Source of the DNA: Sulfurovum sp.
GTDB taxonomy: Bacteria; Campylobacterota; Campylobacteria; Campylobacterales; Sulfurovaceae
DNA: 54,884 nt
Direction: 5' to 3'
Assembly: GCA_016744875.1 (NCBI GenBank)
Contig: JADGDL010000010.1
Coordinates: 1-54,884, forward strand
Shown here: in pieces, positions 33,386 to 41,521 of the stretch
Layout of the letters: each line of letters begins with the position of its first letter
Numbering within the stretch: position 1 is the first letter of the stretch
Made by a program: the position numbers and the translations under genes
The notes under the pieces: generated by a model
The model's input: the letters and a program-made list of their open reading frames with translations, nothing else
What the model was told of the DNA's origin: nothing
Databases searched by the model: none

Positions 33386-35953
33386 ATGAAAAAATGGTTA
33401 TTGGGTTTTGTGTTGGTTTTTGCAACACTTTTTACAAATGTAGTGGCGGAGGATAATCCTCGCGCAGTGATTATCTTTGATGCATCAGGGAGTATGTGGG
33501 GGCAAATAAATGGTGTAACTAAAATAGAAATAGCCAGAGATGCTCTGAAAAATGTAGTGAGTGAATGGAATCCTTCTGTGGAACTTGGTTTAACTGCATA
33601 TGGACATCGTAAAAAAGGTGATTGTAGTGACATAGAAACGGTTATTCCTGTAGGAAAAGTTGATAAGCACAGGGTTGTTTCTACAGTTATGGCTATTAAG
33701 CCTAAGGGGAAAACACCTATCAGTCGTTCATTACGAAAAGTTGCCGAAGAGATAAAATACACAGAAGAGAAAGCAACGATCATTCTTATCTCAGATGGTA
33801 AAGAGACATGTGATCCTGACCCTTGTGGTACAGCAAAAGAGCTTGAAAAAGATGGAATAGATTTTGTCACACATGTCATTGGATTTAATGTTGATAAAAA
33901 AACAGATATGCAGTTAGAATGTATCGCAGATGCTACGGGTGGTGAGTATTTCTCTGCTAAGAATGCAACGGCATTGAATGAAGCAATGAAGGTAATCGTT
34001 AAAAAAGTTGAGAAAGTTGAGCCCAAGCCTGAACCAAAACCTAAAGTTAAAAAACTTGACCATACGCTTGAAGTGACAACATCCGAAAAAGAGGGTGGAA
34101 AATGGGTGCAGGGATATAACAGTATTCATCAAGACGAAAACGGTAAAGCAGGAGAGCGTGTAGGTACCGTACATTCCTATAAAAAGAAAGCAGGAACGAA
34201 GCAATTACCGGTAGGTAGATACATTTTAAAATCAACCTACAATAGCTTTAAAAAAGAGACAGCATTTGAGATCAAATCAGGAGAAGTGACGAAGTTACAT
34301 ATCACTATGGGTGAAACTGGGACAGTAGAAGTGACAACATCCGAAAAAGAGGGTGGAAAATGGGTGCAGGGATATAACAGTATTCATCAAGACGAAAACG
34401 GTAAAGCAGGAGAGCGTGTAGGTACCGTACATTCCTATAAAAAGAAAGCAGGAACGAAGCAATTACCGGTAGGTAGATACATTTTAAAATCAACCTACAA
34501 TAGCTTTAAAAAAGAGACAGCATTTGAGATCAAATCAGGAGAAGTGACGAAGTTACATATCACTATGGGTGAAACTGGGACAGTAGAAGTGACAACATCC
34601 GAAAAAGAGGGTGGAAAATGGGTGCAGGGATATAACAGTATTCATCAAGACGAAAACGGTAAAGCAGGAGAACGTGTAGGTACCGTACATTCCTATAAAA
34701 AGAAAGCAGGAACCAAACAACTTCCTGTAGGAAAATACATCCTCAAATCAACCTACAATGAGTTTAAAAAAGAGACAGCCTTTGAGGTCAAAGCAGGTGA
34801 AGTAAGCAAAGTCAATGTTGTGATGGGTGAGACAGGAACTGTAGAGGTCACTGCTTCGGAAAAAGAAGGTGGAAAGTGGGTTCAAGCGTATAATGCTATC
34901 TATAAAGATGAAGAGGGAAAAGCTGGAGATCGTTTAGGTACTGTTCATTCCTATAAAAAGAAAGCAGGAACAAACCAATTACCAGTGGGTCAATACATTT
35001 TAAAGTCAACCTACAATAGCTTTAAGAAAGAGACAGCATTTGAGATCAAAGCGGGTGAAGTAACGAAAGTCAATGTACTCTTTGGACAATTCATACTAAG
35101 TGTTAAGTGTACTGATTTGAATGCAAAGATAAATTATGAGGTTTATGCTAGTAGTGGACGCCTTGTTTTTGATAAAGCAACAAAATGTTCAGATGTATTA
35201 AAAATAACACTAGACAGTGGTGATTATAGTGTGGAAGCCAAAGTCGGTAGTGATATTAAAACAGTTAAATTTACTGTAGGTGGTGATGTTTCAAAATTAA
35301 TGCTAGATATGACAGACATTAAAAAAGAGCCCACAAAAGAAGAGTTAATTAAGGCAGATACTCAAGAAACTCCTGCAGTTGAAGAGATAAAAAAAGAGAC
35401 AACAAATACTGTTGTAGCAGGTCAACCCCAAGTACAAGATAGTAATACGTTAGAGACGGATGTGAATGAAGTGAAGAAATCATTGGCAGGACTTGGAGCA
35501 TTACTTGGTGGTGCAGGTGGTGTACAGAAAAGCATAGAGAGCAAACCTATGCAGGGGATAAAAGAAAGCCTCATCGTAGCATTACCTTATATGGAGAAAA
35601 CTAAAGAGTGTTATGGTGTAGCAAATACACTTGATGATGCAAAACTATGTGATGTCATAGCAAATGAAGGTGCAAAGATGGCACAAGCTAAGATGGAAAG
35701 TGTAGTTGGTATAACAGGGAAAATGGCAAAAACTATAGCGCACACTGAATGGAGTGAAGCTATAAGAGTTAAAGAACTTGCTAGAGAAGAAAAAGACATT
35801 GAAAATGCAAAACTATACATAGTCTGTATAGACAAAGGTGTAGGCATGGGACAACTTAAAGAGTGTGCTGATAACAATGGAGAGTTTGAACCTAAAAAAA
35901 CAGAAGTAGAACAGCTCGGTGATATGTTGAAGATGTTTGGTGGAATGAAATAA
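33386..35953 (+). CDS. Secreted von Willebrand A protein with four 86-residue repeats
   Basis: 855 residues. Signal peptide MKKWLLGFVLVFATLFTNVVA; VWA domain about 25-205 with the metal-binding DASGSMWG at residues 32-39, TAYGHRKKGDC, KGKTPISRSLR and ILISDGKETC. After a Lys/Pro spacer come four tandem repeats of exactly 86 residues (about 229-572), each with EVT(T/A)SEKEGGKWVQ, GTVHSYKKKAG, LPVG(R/K/Q)YILKSTYN and FKKETAFE; a fifth, diverged PEGA-like unit follows (to about 646). The C-terminal domain has two CX12C motifs (742-755, 814-827) around Trp789. VWA domains bind protein partners through a metal ion; the repeats look like surface beta-sandwiches. It heads the cluster. Confidence 0.85.
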   Translation: MKKWLLGFVLVFATLFTNVVAEDNPRAVIIFDASGSMWGQINGVTKIEIARDALKNVVSEWNPSVELGLTAYGHRKKGDCSDIETVIPVGKVDKHRVVSTVMAIKPKGKTPISRSLRKVAEEIKYTEEKATIILISDGKETCDPDPCGTAKELEKDGIDFVTHVIGFNVDKKTDMQLECIADATGGEYFSAKNATALNEAMKVIVKKVEKVEPKPEPKPKVKKLDHTLEVTTSEKEGGKWVQGYNSIHQDENGKAGERVGTVHSYKKKAGTKQLPVGRYILKSTYNSFKKETAFEIKSGEVTKLHITMGETGTVEVTTSEKEGGKWVQGYNSIHQDENGKAGERVGTVHSYKKKAGTKQLPVGRYILKSTYNSFKKETAFEIKSGEVTKLHITMGETGTVEVTTSEKEGGKWVQGYNSIHQDENGKAGERVGTVHSYKKKAGTKQLPVGKYILKSTYNEFKKETAFEVKAGEVSKVNVVMGETGTVEVTASEKEGGKWVQAYNAIYKDEEGKAGDRLGTVHSYKKKAGTNQLPVGQYILKSTYNSFKKETAFEIKAGEVTKVNVLFGQFILSVKCTDLNAKINYEVYASSGRLVFDKATKCSDVLKITLDSGDYSVEAKVGSDIKTVKFTVGGDVSKLMLDMTDIKKEPTKEELIKADTQETPAVEEIKKETTNTVVAGQPQVQDSNTLETDVNEVKKSLAGLGALLGGAGGVQKSIESKPMQGIKESLIVALPYMEKTKECYGVANTLDDAKLCDVIANEGAKMAQAKMESVVGITGKMAKTIAHTEWSEAIRVKELAREEKDIENAKLYIVCIDKGVGMGQLKECADNNGEFEPKKTEVEQLGDMLKMFGGMK
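34070..35101 (+). repeat. Four tandem 258-bp repeats
   Basis: Units at 34070-34327, 34328-34585, 34586-34843 and 34844-35101, period exactly 258 bp (86 codons). Units 1 and 2 are identical as far as I can read. Unit 3 is identical for its first 100 or so bases, then diverges; unit 4 is about 75-80 % similar. This gradient indicates recent expansion or gene conversion at the 5' side. The true copy number may vary between cells or be collapsed in assembly. Confidence 0.92.
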
Positions 35954-35956
35954 TAA

Positions 35957-37465
35957 ATGTATAAATCATTTTTTTTAATACTTTTTTCTGTATCGTCATT
36001 ACTGGCACTTTCTCCTAGTGATGCTAAAAGTAGAATAGCCATTGGTTACAATCCTGCTGATGTTACTGTTGTTATTGAAGGCAAAAGTTTTAAGCCGGAT
36101 TTTGTGCTAATGTCTGTTGAAGAGGAGTTAACGAATTCGAATTGTTCAAATGATAATGATGGGTCATATATTTTAGTTGAAACAGAAAATCCAGAGGCAA
36201 TGAAAAAGTACAGGGAAACAATAGAAAAAGAAAATAGTAATGAAAATATTGATCCTTATACTTTGCTCACGCCTCGTTTTATTGCCGCAACCCATTTACT
36301 GAAAGGAAGTGTAATTACTGATAATGGGTGTGCAATGGTAAATTTGAGGATCGAAGACCGTAAAGGCTGTGTAAGAGCTCAGAAAAAAATCTCAGTTAGC
36401 GGCATGAGCATGTGGCAAGAAGTTGAGAAATTAATAACGGAGGCTACAAGTTCATTGCGTTATCAGATATGCAATTCTATGTCTAATGAGCAGACCTGTT
36501 CTAAATCTCATTATACAGATGAATTGTTCTGTCCCCATTATTATACTATGCGAACAGTGGTAAAAAAAATAGAAAAACAAGAGCCTCCTGTTAAAACAGG
36601 AGGCCGAAACTCAGATCTTACAACTGTCACATTAAAAGATACAAAACAAGTGATATACATAGATACAATAAAAGGTAAAATTCTAAATGTACCATTTGTA
36701 AAAGAAACTTCAGTGAAAAAAACTTCAGAAAAATATAAACTTAATACATCAAGTTGCCAGTATGAAGTTGTTGAAAAAGTTGAAGAACTTCCCTATCATA
36801 AATCGTCATTTGCATATTTAAATAATCCTAGTTCAAGCCTTTCATTTACTAAAGATACCATTTTAGATTTACAAATATCTGGCATAAGTGGGAAAGAGAT
36901 AAAAGTACCTTGGCATAGGTTAAAAGAAAGCGGTCATTTTTCTGATAGCACCAATTGGAGAAAGAAAAAAACGCAAATTGAAAAAGATACAGAAGTTAAT
37001 AACATGCTTAAGTTGAATGCTAAGGGACAAGCACTCATTCCAAAATTAAAAGAAGTTAGTGATTTTGGTATAGCAGTTGAACAGGCATTAGGTCAAGATG
37101 CGATAGAGACAAAATGTCAAATACAAAGAGAATTTTATGATGTACTTGAAAATGGTGCAAATATAGCACATCCAAAAATATCTTATAGGTATCAAGTTAG
37201 CATTAATCAAGTAAGTAAAAGTGATATTGAAAAGGCTAAAGAGATCATAGAACGTATGGAAAACTATAGTGGAAGTTATACAGAGGAAAAGCAATTGTAT
37301 GATGGACTGAATAACCCACTTTATGCACCTAAAAAAGTCGAAGATAAAAAATCTTCTTTGTTAGAGAAAGAGCCAAGAGGCATTTTAGATACTTTATTAC
37401 CAGAGAATAATTCTGATACTTCAAAAGAATTATCTATGGATGATCTTGAAATGTTTACAAAATAA
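35957..37465 (+). CDS. Secreted protein of unknown family Y (copy 1)
   Basis: 502 residues with a signal peptide (FFLILFSVSSLLA). Not a family I can name. Its N-terminal 175 residues are paralogous to the protein at 38596-39630: both have IGxNPA near residue 30-40, then RFIxATHL(L/V)KG...(N/D)LRIEDR(K/Q)G and a helix ending in YQ(I/M)C. The segment KGSV...VNLRIEDRKGCVRA recalls the CsgG/TolB-N/LpoB-like alpha-beta folds of periplasmic lipoproteins (inference). The rest (175-502) is Lys/Ser-rich and unique to this copy. It is three bases after the VWA gene, so it is strictly co-transcribed. The gene is more AT-rich than housekeeping genes in this window. Confidence 0.7.
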   Translation: MYKSFFLILFSVSSLLALSPSDAKSRIAIGYNPADVTVVIEGKSFKPDFVLMSVEEELTNSNCSNDNDGSYILVETENPEAMKKYRETIEKENSNENIDPYTLLTPRFIAATHLLKGSVITDNGCAMVNLRIEDRKGCVRAQKKISVSGMSMWQEVEKLITEATSSLRYQICNSMSNEQTCSKSHYTDELFCPHYYTMRTVVKKIEKQEPPVKTGGRNSDLTTVTLKDTKQVIYIDTIKGKILNVPFVKETSVKKTSEKYKLNTSSCQYEVVEKVEELPYHKSSFAYLNNPSSSLSFTKDTILDLQISGISGKEIKVPWHRLKESGHFSDSTNWRKKKTQIEKDTEVNNMLKLNAKGQALIPKLKEVSDFGIAVEQALGQDAIETKCQIQREFYDVLENGANIAHPKISYRYQVSINQVSKSDIEKAKEIIERMENYSGSYTEEKQLYDGLNNPLYAPKKVEDKKSSLLEKEPRGILDTLLPENNSDTSKELSMDDLEMFTK

Positions 37466-37477
37466 AAAGGAAAAAAA

Positions 37478-38578
37478 ATGACAAAAATAGTAAAAGTAAG
37501 TTTAGCAGTATTAATTGGAAGCAGTATGTCAGTAGCAACTGCAAGTGAGATGAAACTCTATGATTTAAAAAGTGGGAAAGTAGAGTATGAGATCAAAGGT
37601 TCTGGTTCGATAATGGGTCAGAAGATGGAGAGCATAGGTAAGAAAAGAGTAATCTTTGATGATAATGGTGCTAAAAACCTTACTGAAGAAAATAAAATAG
37701 ATAAACAAATTATTATGGGACAGAAAAATATCACCAAAACACATACGATGACCTATATGAAAAATGGCATGGTGTATCATGTTAATTTTGATAATAGAAG
37801 AATTATGCGTATGGAAAACATGGCTGCATCTATGGGTGCACTGATGGGTGGTGGACAAAATATGAAGCAGTCCGGTGAAGCGATGATGACAAAAATGGGT
37901 GGTAAAAAAACTGGTACTGACACAGTATTGGGATATACATGTGATGTGTGGAATCTTATGGGAACAAAGCAGTGTATGTATAAAGGTATACCTCTTCGTG
38001 TTGAAAGTAATATAATGGGTATCAAAACTACAGAGTTGGCTACCAAAGCTGAGTTTGACCTTTCTCTTTCATCTGATGATTTTATGCTGCCTGATTTTCC
38101 TATCTATGATGAACATGGTACTAAGTTAGATAAAAATAGTTTAAGTAAAAGAGATCAAAAAGTTAATGTCTCATCCTCAAAGTCAATGCAGGATAATCAA
38201 GATATGCAAGCCGCGATGATGGCAGCAATGACAGCAGCAGGTTCATCACAAGGTGGTGATCAAGAAGCTCAAATGAAAGCTGCGATGATGAGTGCTATGG
38301 GTGGTGAAAAAGCAATGTTGGCACAAACTAAACAAGAGATATTTGCTGAAGCAGAAAACCTACCTGCTATAAGAAAGTGCTTTCAAAATGCCAACAGTGT
38401 AAATGCAGCTAACCGTTGTGAGCAAATGGCTGACAGTGAAGATCCTGAGTATCATACGCAGTGGAATGATCAGACCAAATCAGATCTACTCAATGAAATT
38501 GATATGTTTGAAAAAGCTATACCTTGCCTAAAACGTGCATCTACTTTTTCTGAGTTGGAAACTTGCATGCCACAATAG
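37478..38578 (+). CDS. Secreted Met-rich protein of unknown family X (copy 1)
   Basis: 366 residues with a signal peptide (VKVSLAVLIGSSMSVATA). The domain at about 25-205 (SGKVEYEIKGSG, GYTCDVWNLMGTKQCMYKGIPLRVES, DFMLPDFP) is paralogous to the protein at 40453-41514 and weakly recalls DUF4412-type domains. Two stretches are very rich in methionine (MRMENMAASMGALMGGG near 108, and about 225-280): I count 35 Met in 366 residues, against 7 of 353 in the paralogue. The C-terminal domain has CX12C at 301-314 and 350-363 with Trp329 between, shared with the VWA protein and X2. AAAAGGAAAA precedes the ATG. Confidence 0.7.
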   Translation: MTKIVKVSLAVLIGSSMSVATASEMKLYDLKSGKVEYEIKGSGSIMGQKMESIGKKRVIFDDNGAKNLTEENKIDKQIIMGQKNITKTHTMTYMKNGMVYHVNFDNRRIMRMENMAASMGALMGGGQNMKQSGEAMMTKMGGKKTGTDTVLGYTCDVWNLMGTKQCMYKGIPLRVESNIMGIKTTELATKAEFDLSLSSDDFMLPDFPIYDEHGTKLDKNSLSKRDQKVNVSSSKSMQDNQDMQAAMMAAMTAAGSSQGGDQEAQMKAAMMSAMGGEKAMLAQTKQEIFAEAENLPAIRKCFQNANSVNAANRCEQMADSEDPEYHTQWNDQTKSDLLNEIDMFEKAIPCLKRASTFSELETCMPQ

Positions 38579-38595
38579 TAGCATGAGATAAATAG

Positions 38596-39630
38596 ATGAA
38601 AAACATTTTAAAACTATATTTTCTTTTAACTCTGATGCTTTTTTCGACTTCATCTTTGGAAGCATCATCAGGCAAGACTGGCAACACATCCAATAAAGTA
38701 TACATTGGAGATAACCCTGCTCACTTTACGTTTATGACTAATGGCAAACCCGATGCAGAGACAGCGGAAGGTCTTAGGGATTCGGTTGGTACTGGCTTGT
38801 GGGAGATGGGTTCTTCAAGTGAGTGCAGTAGACCATATGGGACAGTTGGGTCAGAAGATCCAAAGATAGTCGCTATGCTTGAAAAGGAGATCAACTTATC
38901 ACAAAGTATTTATGCGGATCCTGCTACTCGCTTAAAACGTAGGTTTATAAAAGCAACCCACTTAGTAAAAGGACACGGAACGCTTGGAAAGGGAAGGGCG
39001 ACAATTGATCTTAGAATTGAAGACCGTCAAGGTAATATAACTGCTCAGGAAAAGGTCTCCGGACCTGAAAAAGATTTTTTAAAATTGATAGATGAAGCTT
39101 CGAAATCATTAGGATACCAGATGTGTAAGCCTGAACCTAGTGTCCAAACCTCCTGTCCCTATCTTTGGGATGTGACATTTAAGCAAAGTGGCACTATAGA
39201 TACAAATAGTTGTTTGGGTAGTGGGCTCTCAGGTGAAGATGCGATATCTCAAATAGATGGATATGCTTACTTCCCAAATGTATTGATCCGACCAAGTGCA
39301 TCTTACGAACTTACTTGGAAAGAAGATGATGCATGTGAGTATTACAGCAAAAATGACATTCAAAATAATTATAGGGCTAGATCTAAAGGGAATACCTATC
39401 AAAAAGTAGACGGCTATGACGGTATGGATGTTGATGCAGTTTCTTTACGTGTACTTAATATAAATAAGGGTGAGAAAAGCATGATATTTGAATTTGGTAG
39501 TGTGCCAATTGCTGATGTACTGTCTAAGATAGCGGGGTTTAAACGTCCTGAAGATCGCAGATCTTTTGTAATTACAGAAGGATGTAATCAAACGTTCACC
39601 TTTAGTCCAATACCTGTATATGGAAACTAA
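38596..39630 (+). CDS. Secreted protein of unknown family Y (copy 2)
   Basis: 344 residues with a signal peptide (LYFLLTLMLFSTSSLEA). It matches Y copy 1 over residues about 34-177 (VYIGDNPAHFTF against IAIGYNPADVTV; FIKATHLVKG...IDLRIEDRQG against FIAATHLLKG...VNLRIEDRKG). The C-terminal 165 residues are different, aromatic and with cysteines at about 187, 206 and 252. It is placed 17 bases after X copy 1, giving the alternating order Y-X-Y. Function unknown; a periplasmic or surface place is inferred from the signal peptide. Confidence 0.7.
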   Translation: MKNILKLYFLLTLMLFSTSSLEASSGKTGNTSNKVYIGDNPAHFTFMTNGKPDAETAEGLRDSVGTGLWEMGSSSECSRPYGTVGSEDPKIVAMLEKEINLSQSIYADPATRLKRRFIKATHLVKGHGTLGKGRATIDLRIEDRQGNITAQEKVSGPEKDFLKLIDEASKSLGYQMCKPEPSVQTSCPYLWDVTFKQSGTIDTNSCLGSGLSGEDAISQIDGYAYFPNVLIRPSASYELTWKEDDACEYYSKNDIQNNYRARSKGNTYQKVDGYDGMDVDAVSLRVLNINKGEKSMIFEFGSVPIADVLSKIAGFKRPEDRRSFVITEGCNQTFTFSPIPVYGN

Positions 39631-39636
39631 AATAGA

Positions 39637-40179
39637 ATGAAACAGATACTACTCACTCTTTGTATATTAACAGGCTTATGGGCAGAGAATACAGCTCTTT
39701 TTGGAAAGGTGACAGGTGTTGCACAAAATGATACACTCACAATACGTAGTGAAGCAAGTTATAAATCTAAAAAAGTCGGCTCCCTTCCACCTGAAGCGTA
39801 TATTGCTATAGAAAAATGTAAAGACATTGGGAATTCAAAATGGTGTCGCATTTGTCAGTTACCACAACAATTTTATGAAAATTTTCATATGGGTTGGGTG
39901 AATGTACGCTATCTTAAGTTTTCAAATCGTGGGTATGTAAATATACTTGGTAAAAAAAATGATTGTTATTATGCTTTGGGATGTAAAGATAATCAATGCT
40001 CAGTAGTGAAAAAATTTGACTACGATTATGAACTGGATATTTTGTCAAATCTTTTTGTTGAACAAATTGGTAGAGAGAAGCTAGAAGGCACAAATCATTT
40101 TGGTGCAATGAATGAAGATGGTGATGGGTTTTGTACCGCTGCGAATATTATAGAAAGTTATTTCAAGAAACTAAATTAA
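39637..40179 (+). CDS. Secreted SH3-domain protein
   Basis: 180 residues: signal peptide (MKQILLTLCILTGLWA), then a bacterial SH3 (SH3_3) domain at about 24-94 with LTIRSEASYKSKKVGSLP, the usual start of the fold, and KWCRIC...GWVNVRYL, its end. Such domains bind cell-wall peptides or protein partners. The remaining 85 residues contain four more cysteines and an acidic segment (NEDGDGFC) that looks like a short calcium-loop-like stretch, though not a full EF-hand. Six bases separate it from Y2. Similar WC...GWV text occurs in the small protein at 1686-2039. Confidence 0.75.
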   Translation: MKQILLTLCILTGLWAENTALFGKVTGVAQNDTLTIRSEASYKSKKVGSLPPEAYIAIEKCKDIGNSKWCRICQLPQQFYENFHMGWVNVRYLKFSNRGYVNILGKKNDCYYALGCKDNQCSVVKKFDYDYELDILSNLFVEQIGREKLEGTNHFGAMNEDGDGFCTAANIIESYFKKLN

Positions 40180-40452
40180 GCAGACTCTCTACTATGCATT
40201 AAGGGCCTTCATAGAAAAGATCTCAAAAGCTTTAAGAGTGGCAGAAATACAAATCATGTAGGTATGCTTAGGGATAGATGGACAATGTAACATACTCAAA
40301 AATTATTTTTAGTTATTGGAGTTCAGTACTTTTTGATATATATAAAGCTAATGATATGGTTTTTGCAGATATCTCTTATTGTTTTTAATTATTTTTAAAG
40401 AGTAGTAATATAAATATGATACAATAGCCCAATCTATGACCCAAGGAAATAT
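40180..40452. other. 273-base gap with a gene remnant and a promoter
   Basis: The first 140 bases carry no convincing gene. A 36-codon open stretch then runs into the 68-base copy of the barrel-gene end (40321-40388). A possible -10 box (TACAAT, 40420-40425) precedes the next gene, which has CCAAGGAAA as ribosome-binding site. Confidence 0.6.
40321..40388 (+). pseudogene. Remnant of a second barrel gene 3' end (direct repeat copy 2)
   Basis: 68 bases that align without gaps to 30669-30736. Translated, SSVLFDIYKANDMVFADISYCF is the counterpart of the barrel terminus GSVLFDAFKDNDMVFADISYNF, including the stop. No other part of the barrel gene is recognisable upstream, apart from a possible faint continuation of about 15 codons. 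It is a truncated duplicate, or one end of an integration scar. Confidence 0.85.
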
Positions 40453-41514
40453 ATGCGAGTATTGAAATACATTCAGACATTTTTGTTGACTTCATGTATG
40501 GGTACGATGATGCTTTATGCAGATGTGAAAACACATTTTTATGAGATAGAGAGAGGTATAGTCTATTTTGATATTAGAGGTTCAGCTCAACTGACTCCTG
40601 AGACCAATCTAACGATAGAAGGTATAGCTAAATTGGGTTTTAAAGATTGGGGAAATTTAAAACTTGAAGAAGAGGAAGGTATCGTTTTAACTACAGGAGC
40701 CATCAAGCATAAACAACATGTGCAGAGATTTGAAAAACGAACAGCAGATTCTATCATTACGGCTGACTTTGAAAATGAACAATTACTTTCACGTAAAAAA
40801 AATAAAATAGCTAAAGATCTGACCAAAGAGACTGATGGTTTACTCCATAAAGGGAGTGAAAGTGTTGCAGGCGTTATGTGTGATATTTGGATAGGGCCAG
40901 GTATTAAAAAGTGTATTTACAAAGGTATCGTCTTAAAGTTAGAATCTCATTATCTAGATGTTAGTTATGAACGTGTAGCAAGAAAAATATATTTTGATAT
41001 AAATATTTCAAAAGATACTTGTAAATTACCTGATTATCCTATACAAGCATTTGGCCTATTTACTGACAATATAAAAACAAAAAATGCTAATAAAACTGAA
41101 AATTTCTGTAGTGTATTGAAAAATGCTGTTTTTGATATTTCAGATGAAAAGGTAAGACGGGTTTCTCAGAAGATAAATGATAAAGAGAGAAAAAAGTTTA
41201 TTAACCGAATAGGTAAAGACATCTTTAAAAAACAACAAGTACTTTTACCTGAGCTCTTAACGGAACTTAAAGAGACAAGACAGTGTTTATATACCGTTGA
41301 AAATCCTTTTGAAGCAAATCAATGTATTGAACAGTTTTCACGTATGAAAGAAAAATTGGGGACAAGAGAAGATGACTTCATCATTCTTTGGGATGATAAA
41401 AGAAAAAGTAAACTTATTGATATCATTGAAGATGAAGTTATTTATTTGGAATCACGTATATCTTGTGTGAAACGTTCGAAAAATATCACTGACCTCTCAC
41501 AGTGTATGAAATAA
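40453..41514 (+). CDS. Secreted protein of unknown family X (copy 2)
   Basis: 353 residues with a signal peptide (YIQTFLLTSCMGTMMLYA). The N-terminal domain matches X copy 1 (IERGIVYFDIRGSAQ; GVMCDIWIGPGIKKCIYKGIVLKLES against GYTCDVWNLMGTKQCMYKGIPLRVES; CKLPDYPI against FMLPDFPI). The methionine-rich insert of copy 1 is absent. The C-terminal domain again has CX12C twice (278-291, 338-351) with Trp313 between. It lies just outside the direct-repeat-flanked module and has its own probable promoter. The next gene, a radical-SAM protein, follows after seven bases. Confidence 0.7.
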   Translation: MRVLKYIQTFLLTSCMGTMMLYADVKTHFYEIERGIVYFDIRGSAQLTPETNLTIEGIAKLGFKDWGNLKLEEEEGIVLTTGAIKHKQHVQRFEKRTADSIITADFENEQLLSRKKNKIAKDLTKETDGLLHKGSESVAGVMCDIWIGPGIKKCIYKGIVLKLESHYLDVSYERVARKIYFDINISKDTCKLPDYPIQAFGLFTDNIKTKNANKTENFCSVLKNAVFDISDEKVRRVSQKINDKERKKFINRIGKDIFKKQQVLLPELLTELKETRQCLYTVENPFEANQCIEQFSRMKEKLGTREDDFIILWDDKRKSKLIDIIEDEVIYLESRISCVKRSKNITDLSQCMK

Positions 41515-41521
41515 AGATCTT

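Noticed and set aside
33370..34026. 218-residue reverse frame over the VWA domain
   Set aside because: Shadow of a clear VWA gene with signal peptide and ribosome-binding site on the other strand.
34047..34493. Two identical 62-residue reverse-strand reading frames
   Set aside because: They are the antisense shadow of the identical 258-bp repeats in the VWA gene; they lack ribosome-binding sites and coding character.
34070..35101. CRISPR-like repeat array
   Set aside because: The units are 258 bp, contiguous, in frame and coding; there are no spacers.
40180..40320. Possible transposase or integrase fragment before the remnant
   Set aside because: Short basic peptide text in one frame (KSFKSGRNTNHVGMLRD) is not enough to name a family; no inverted repeats or target duplication seen.
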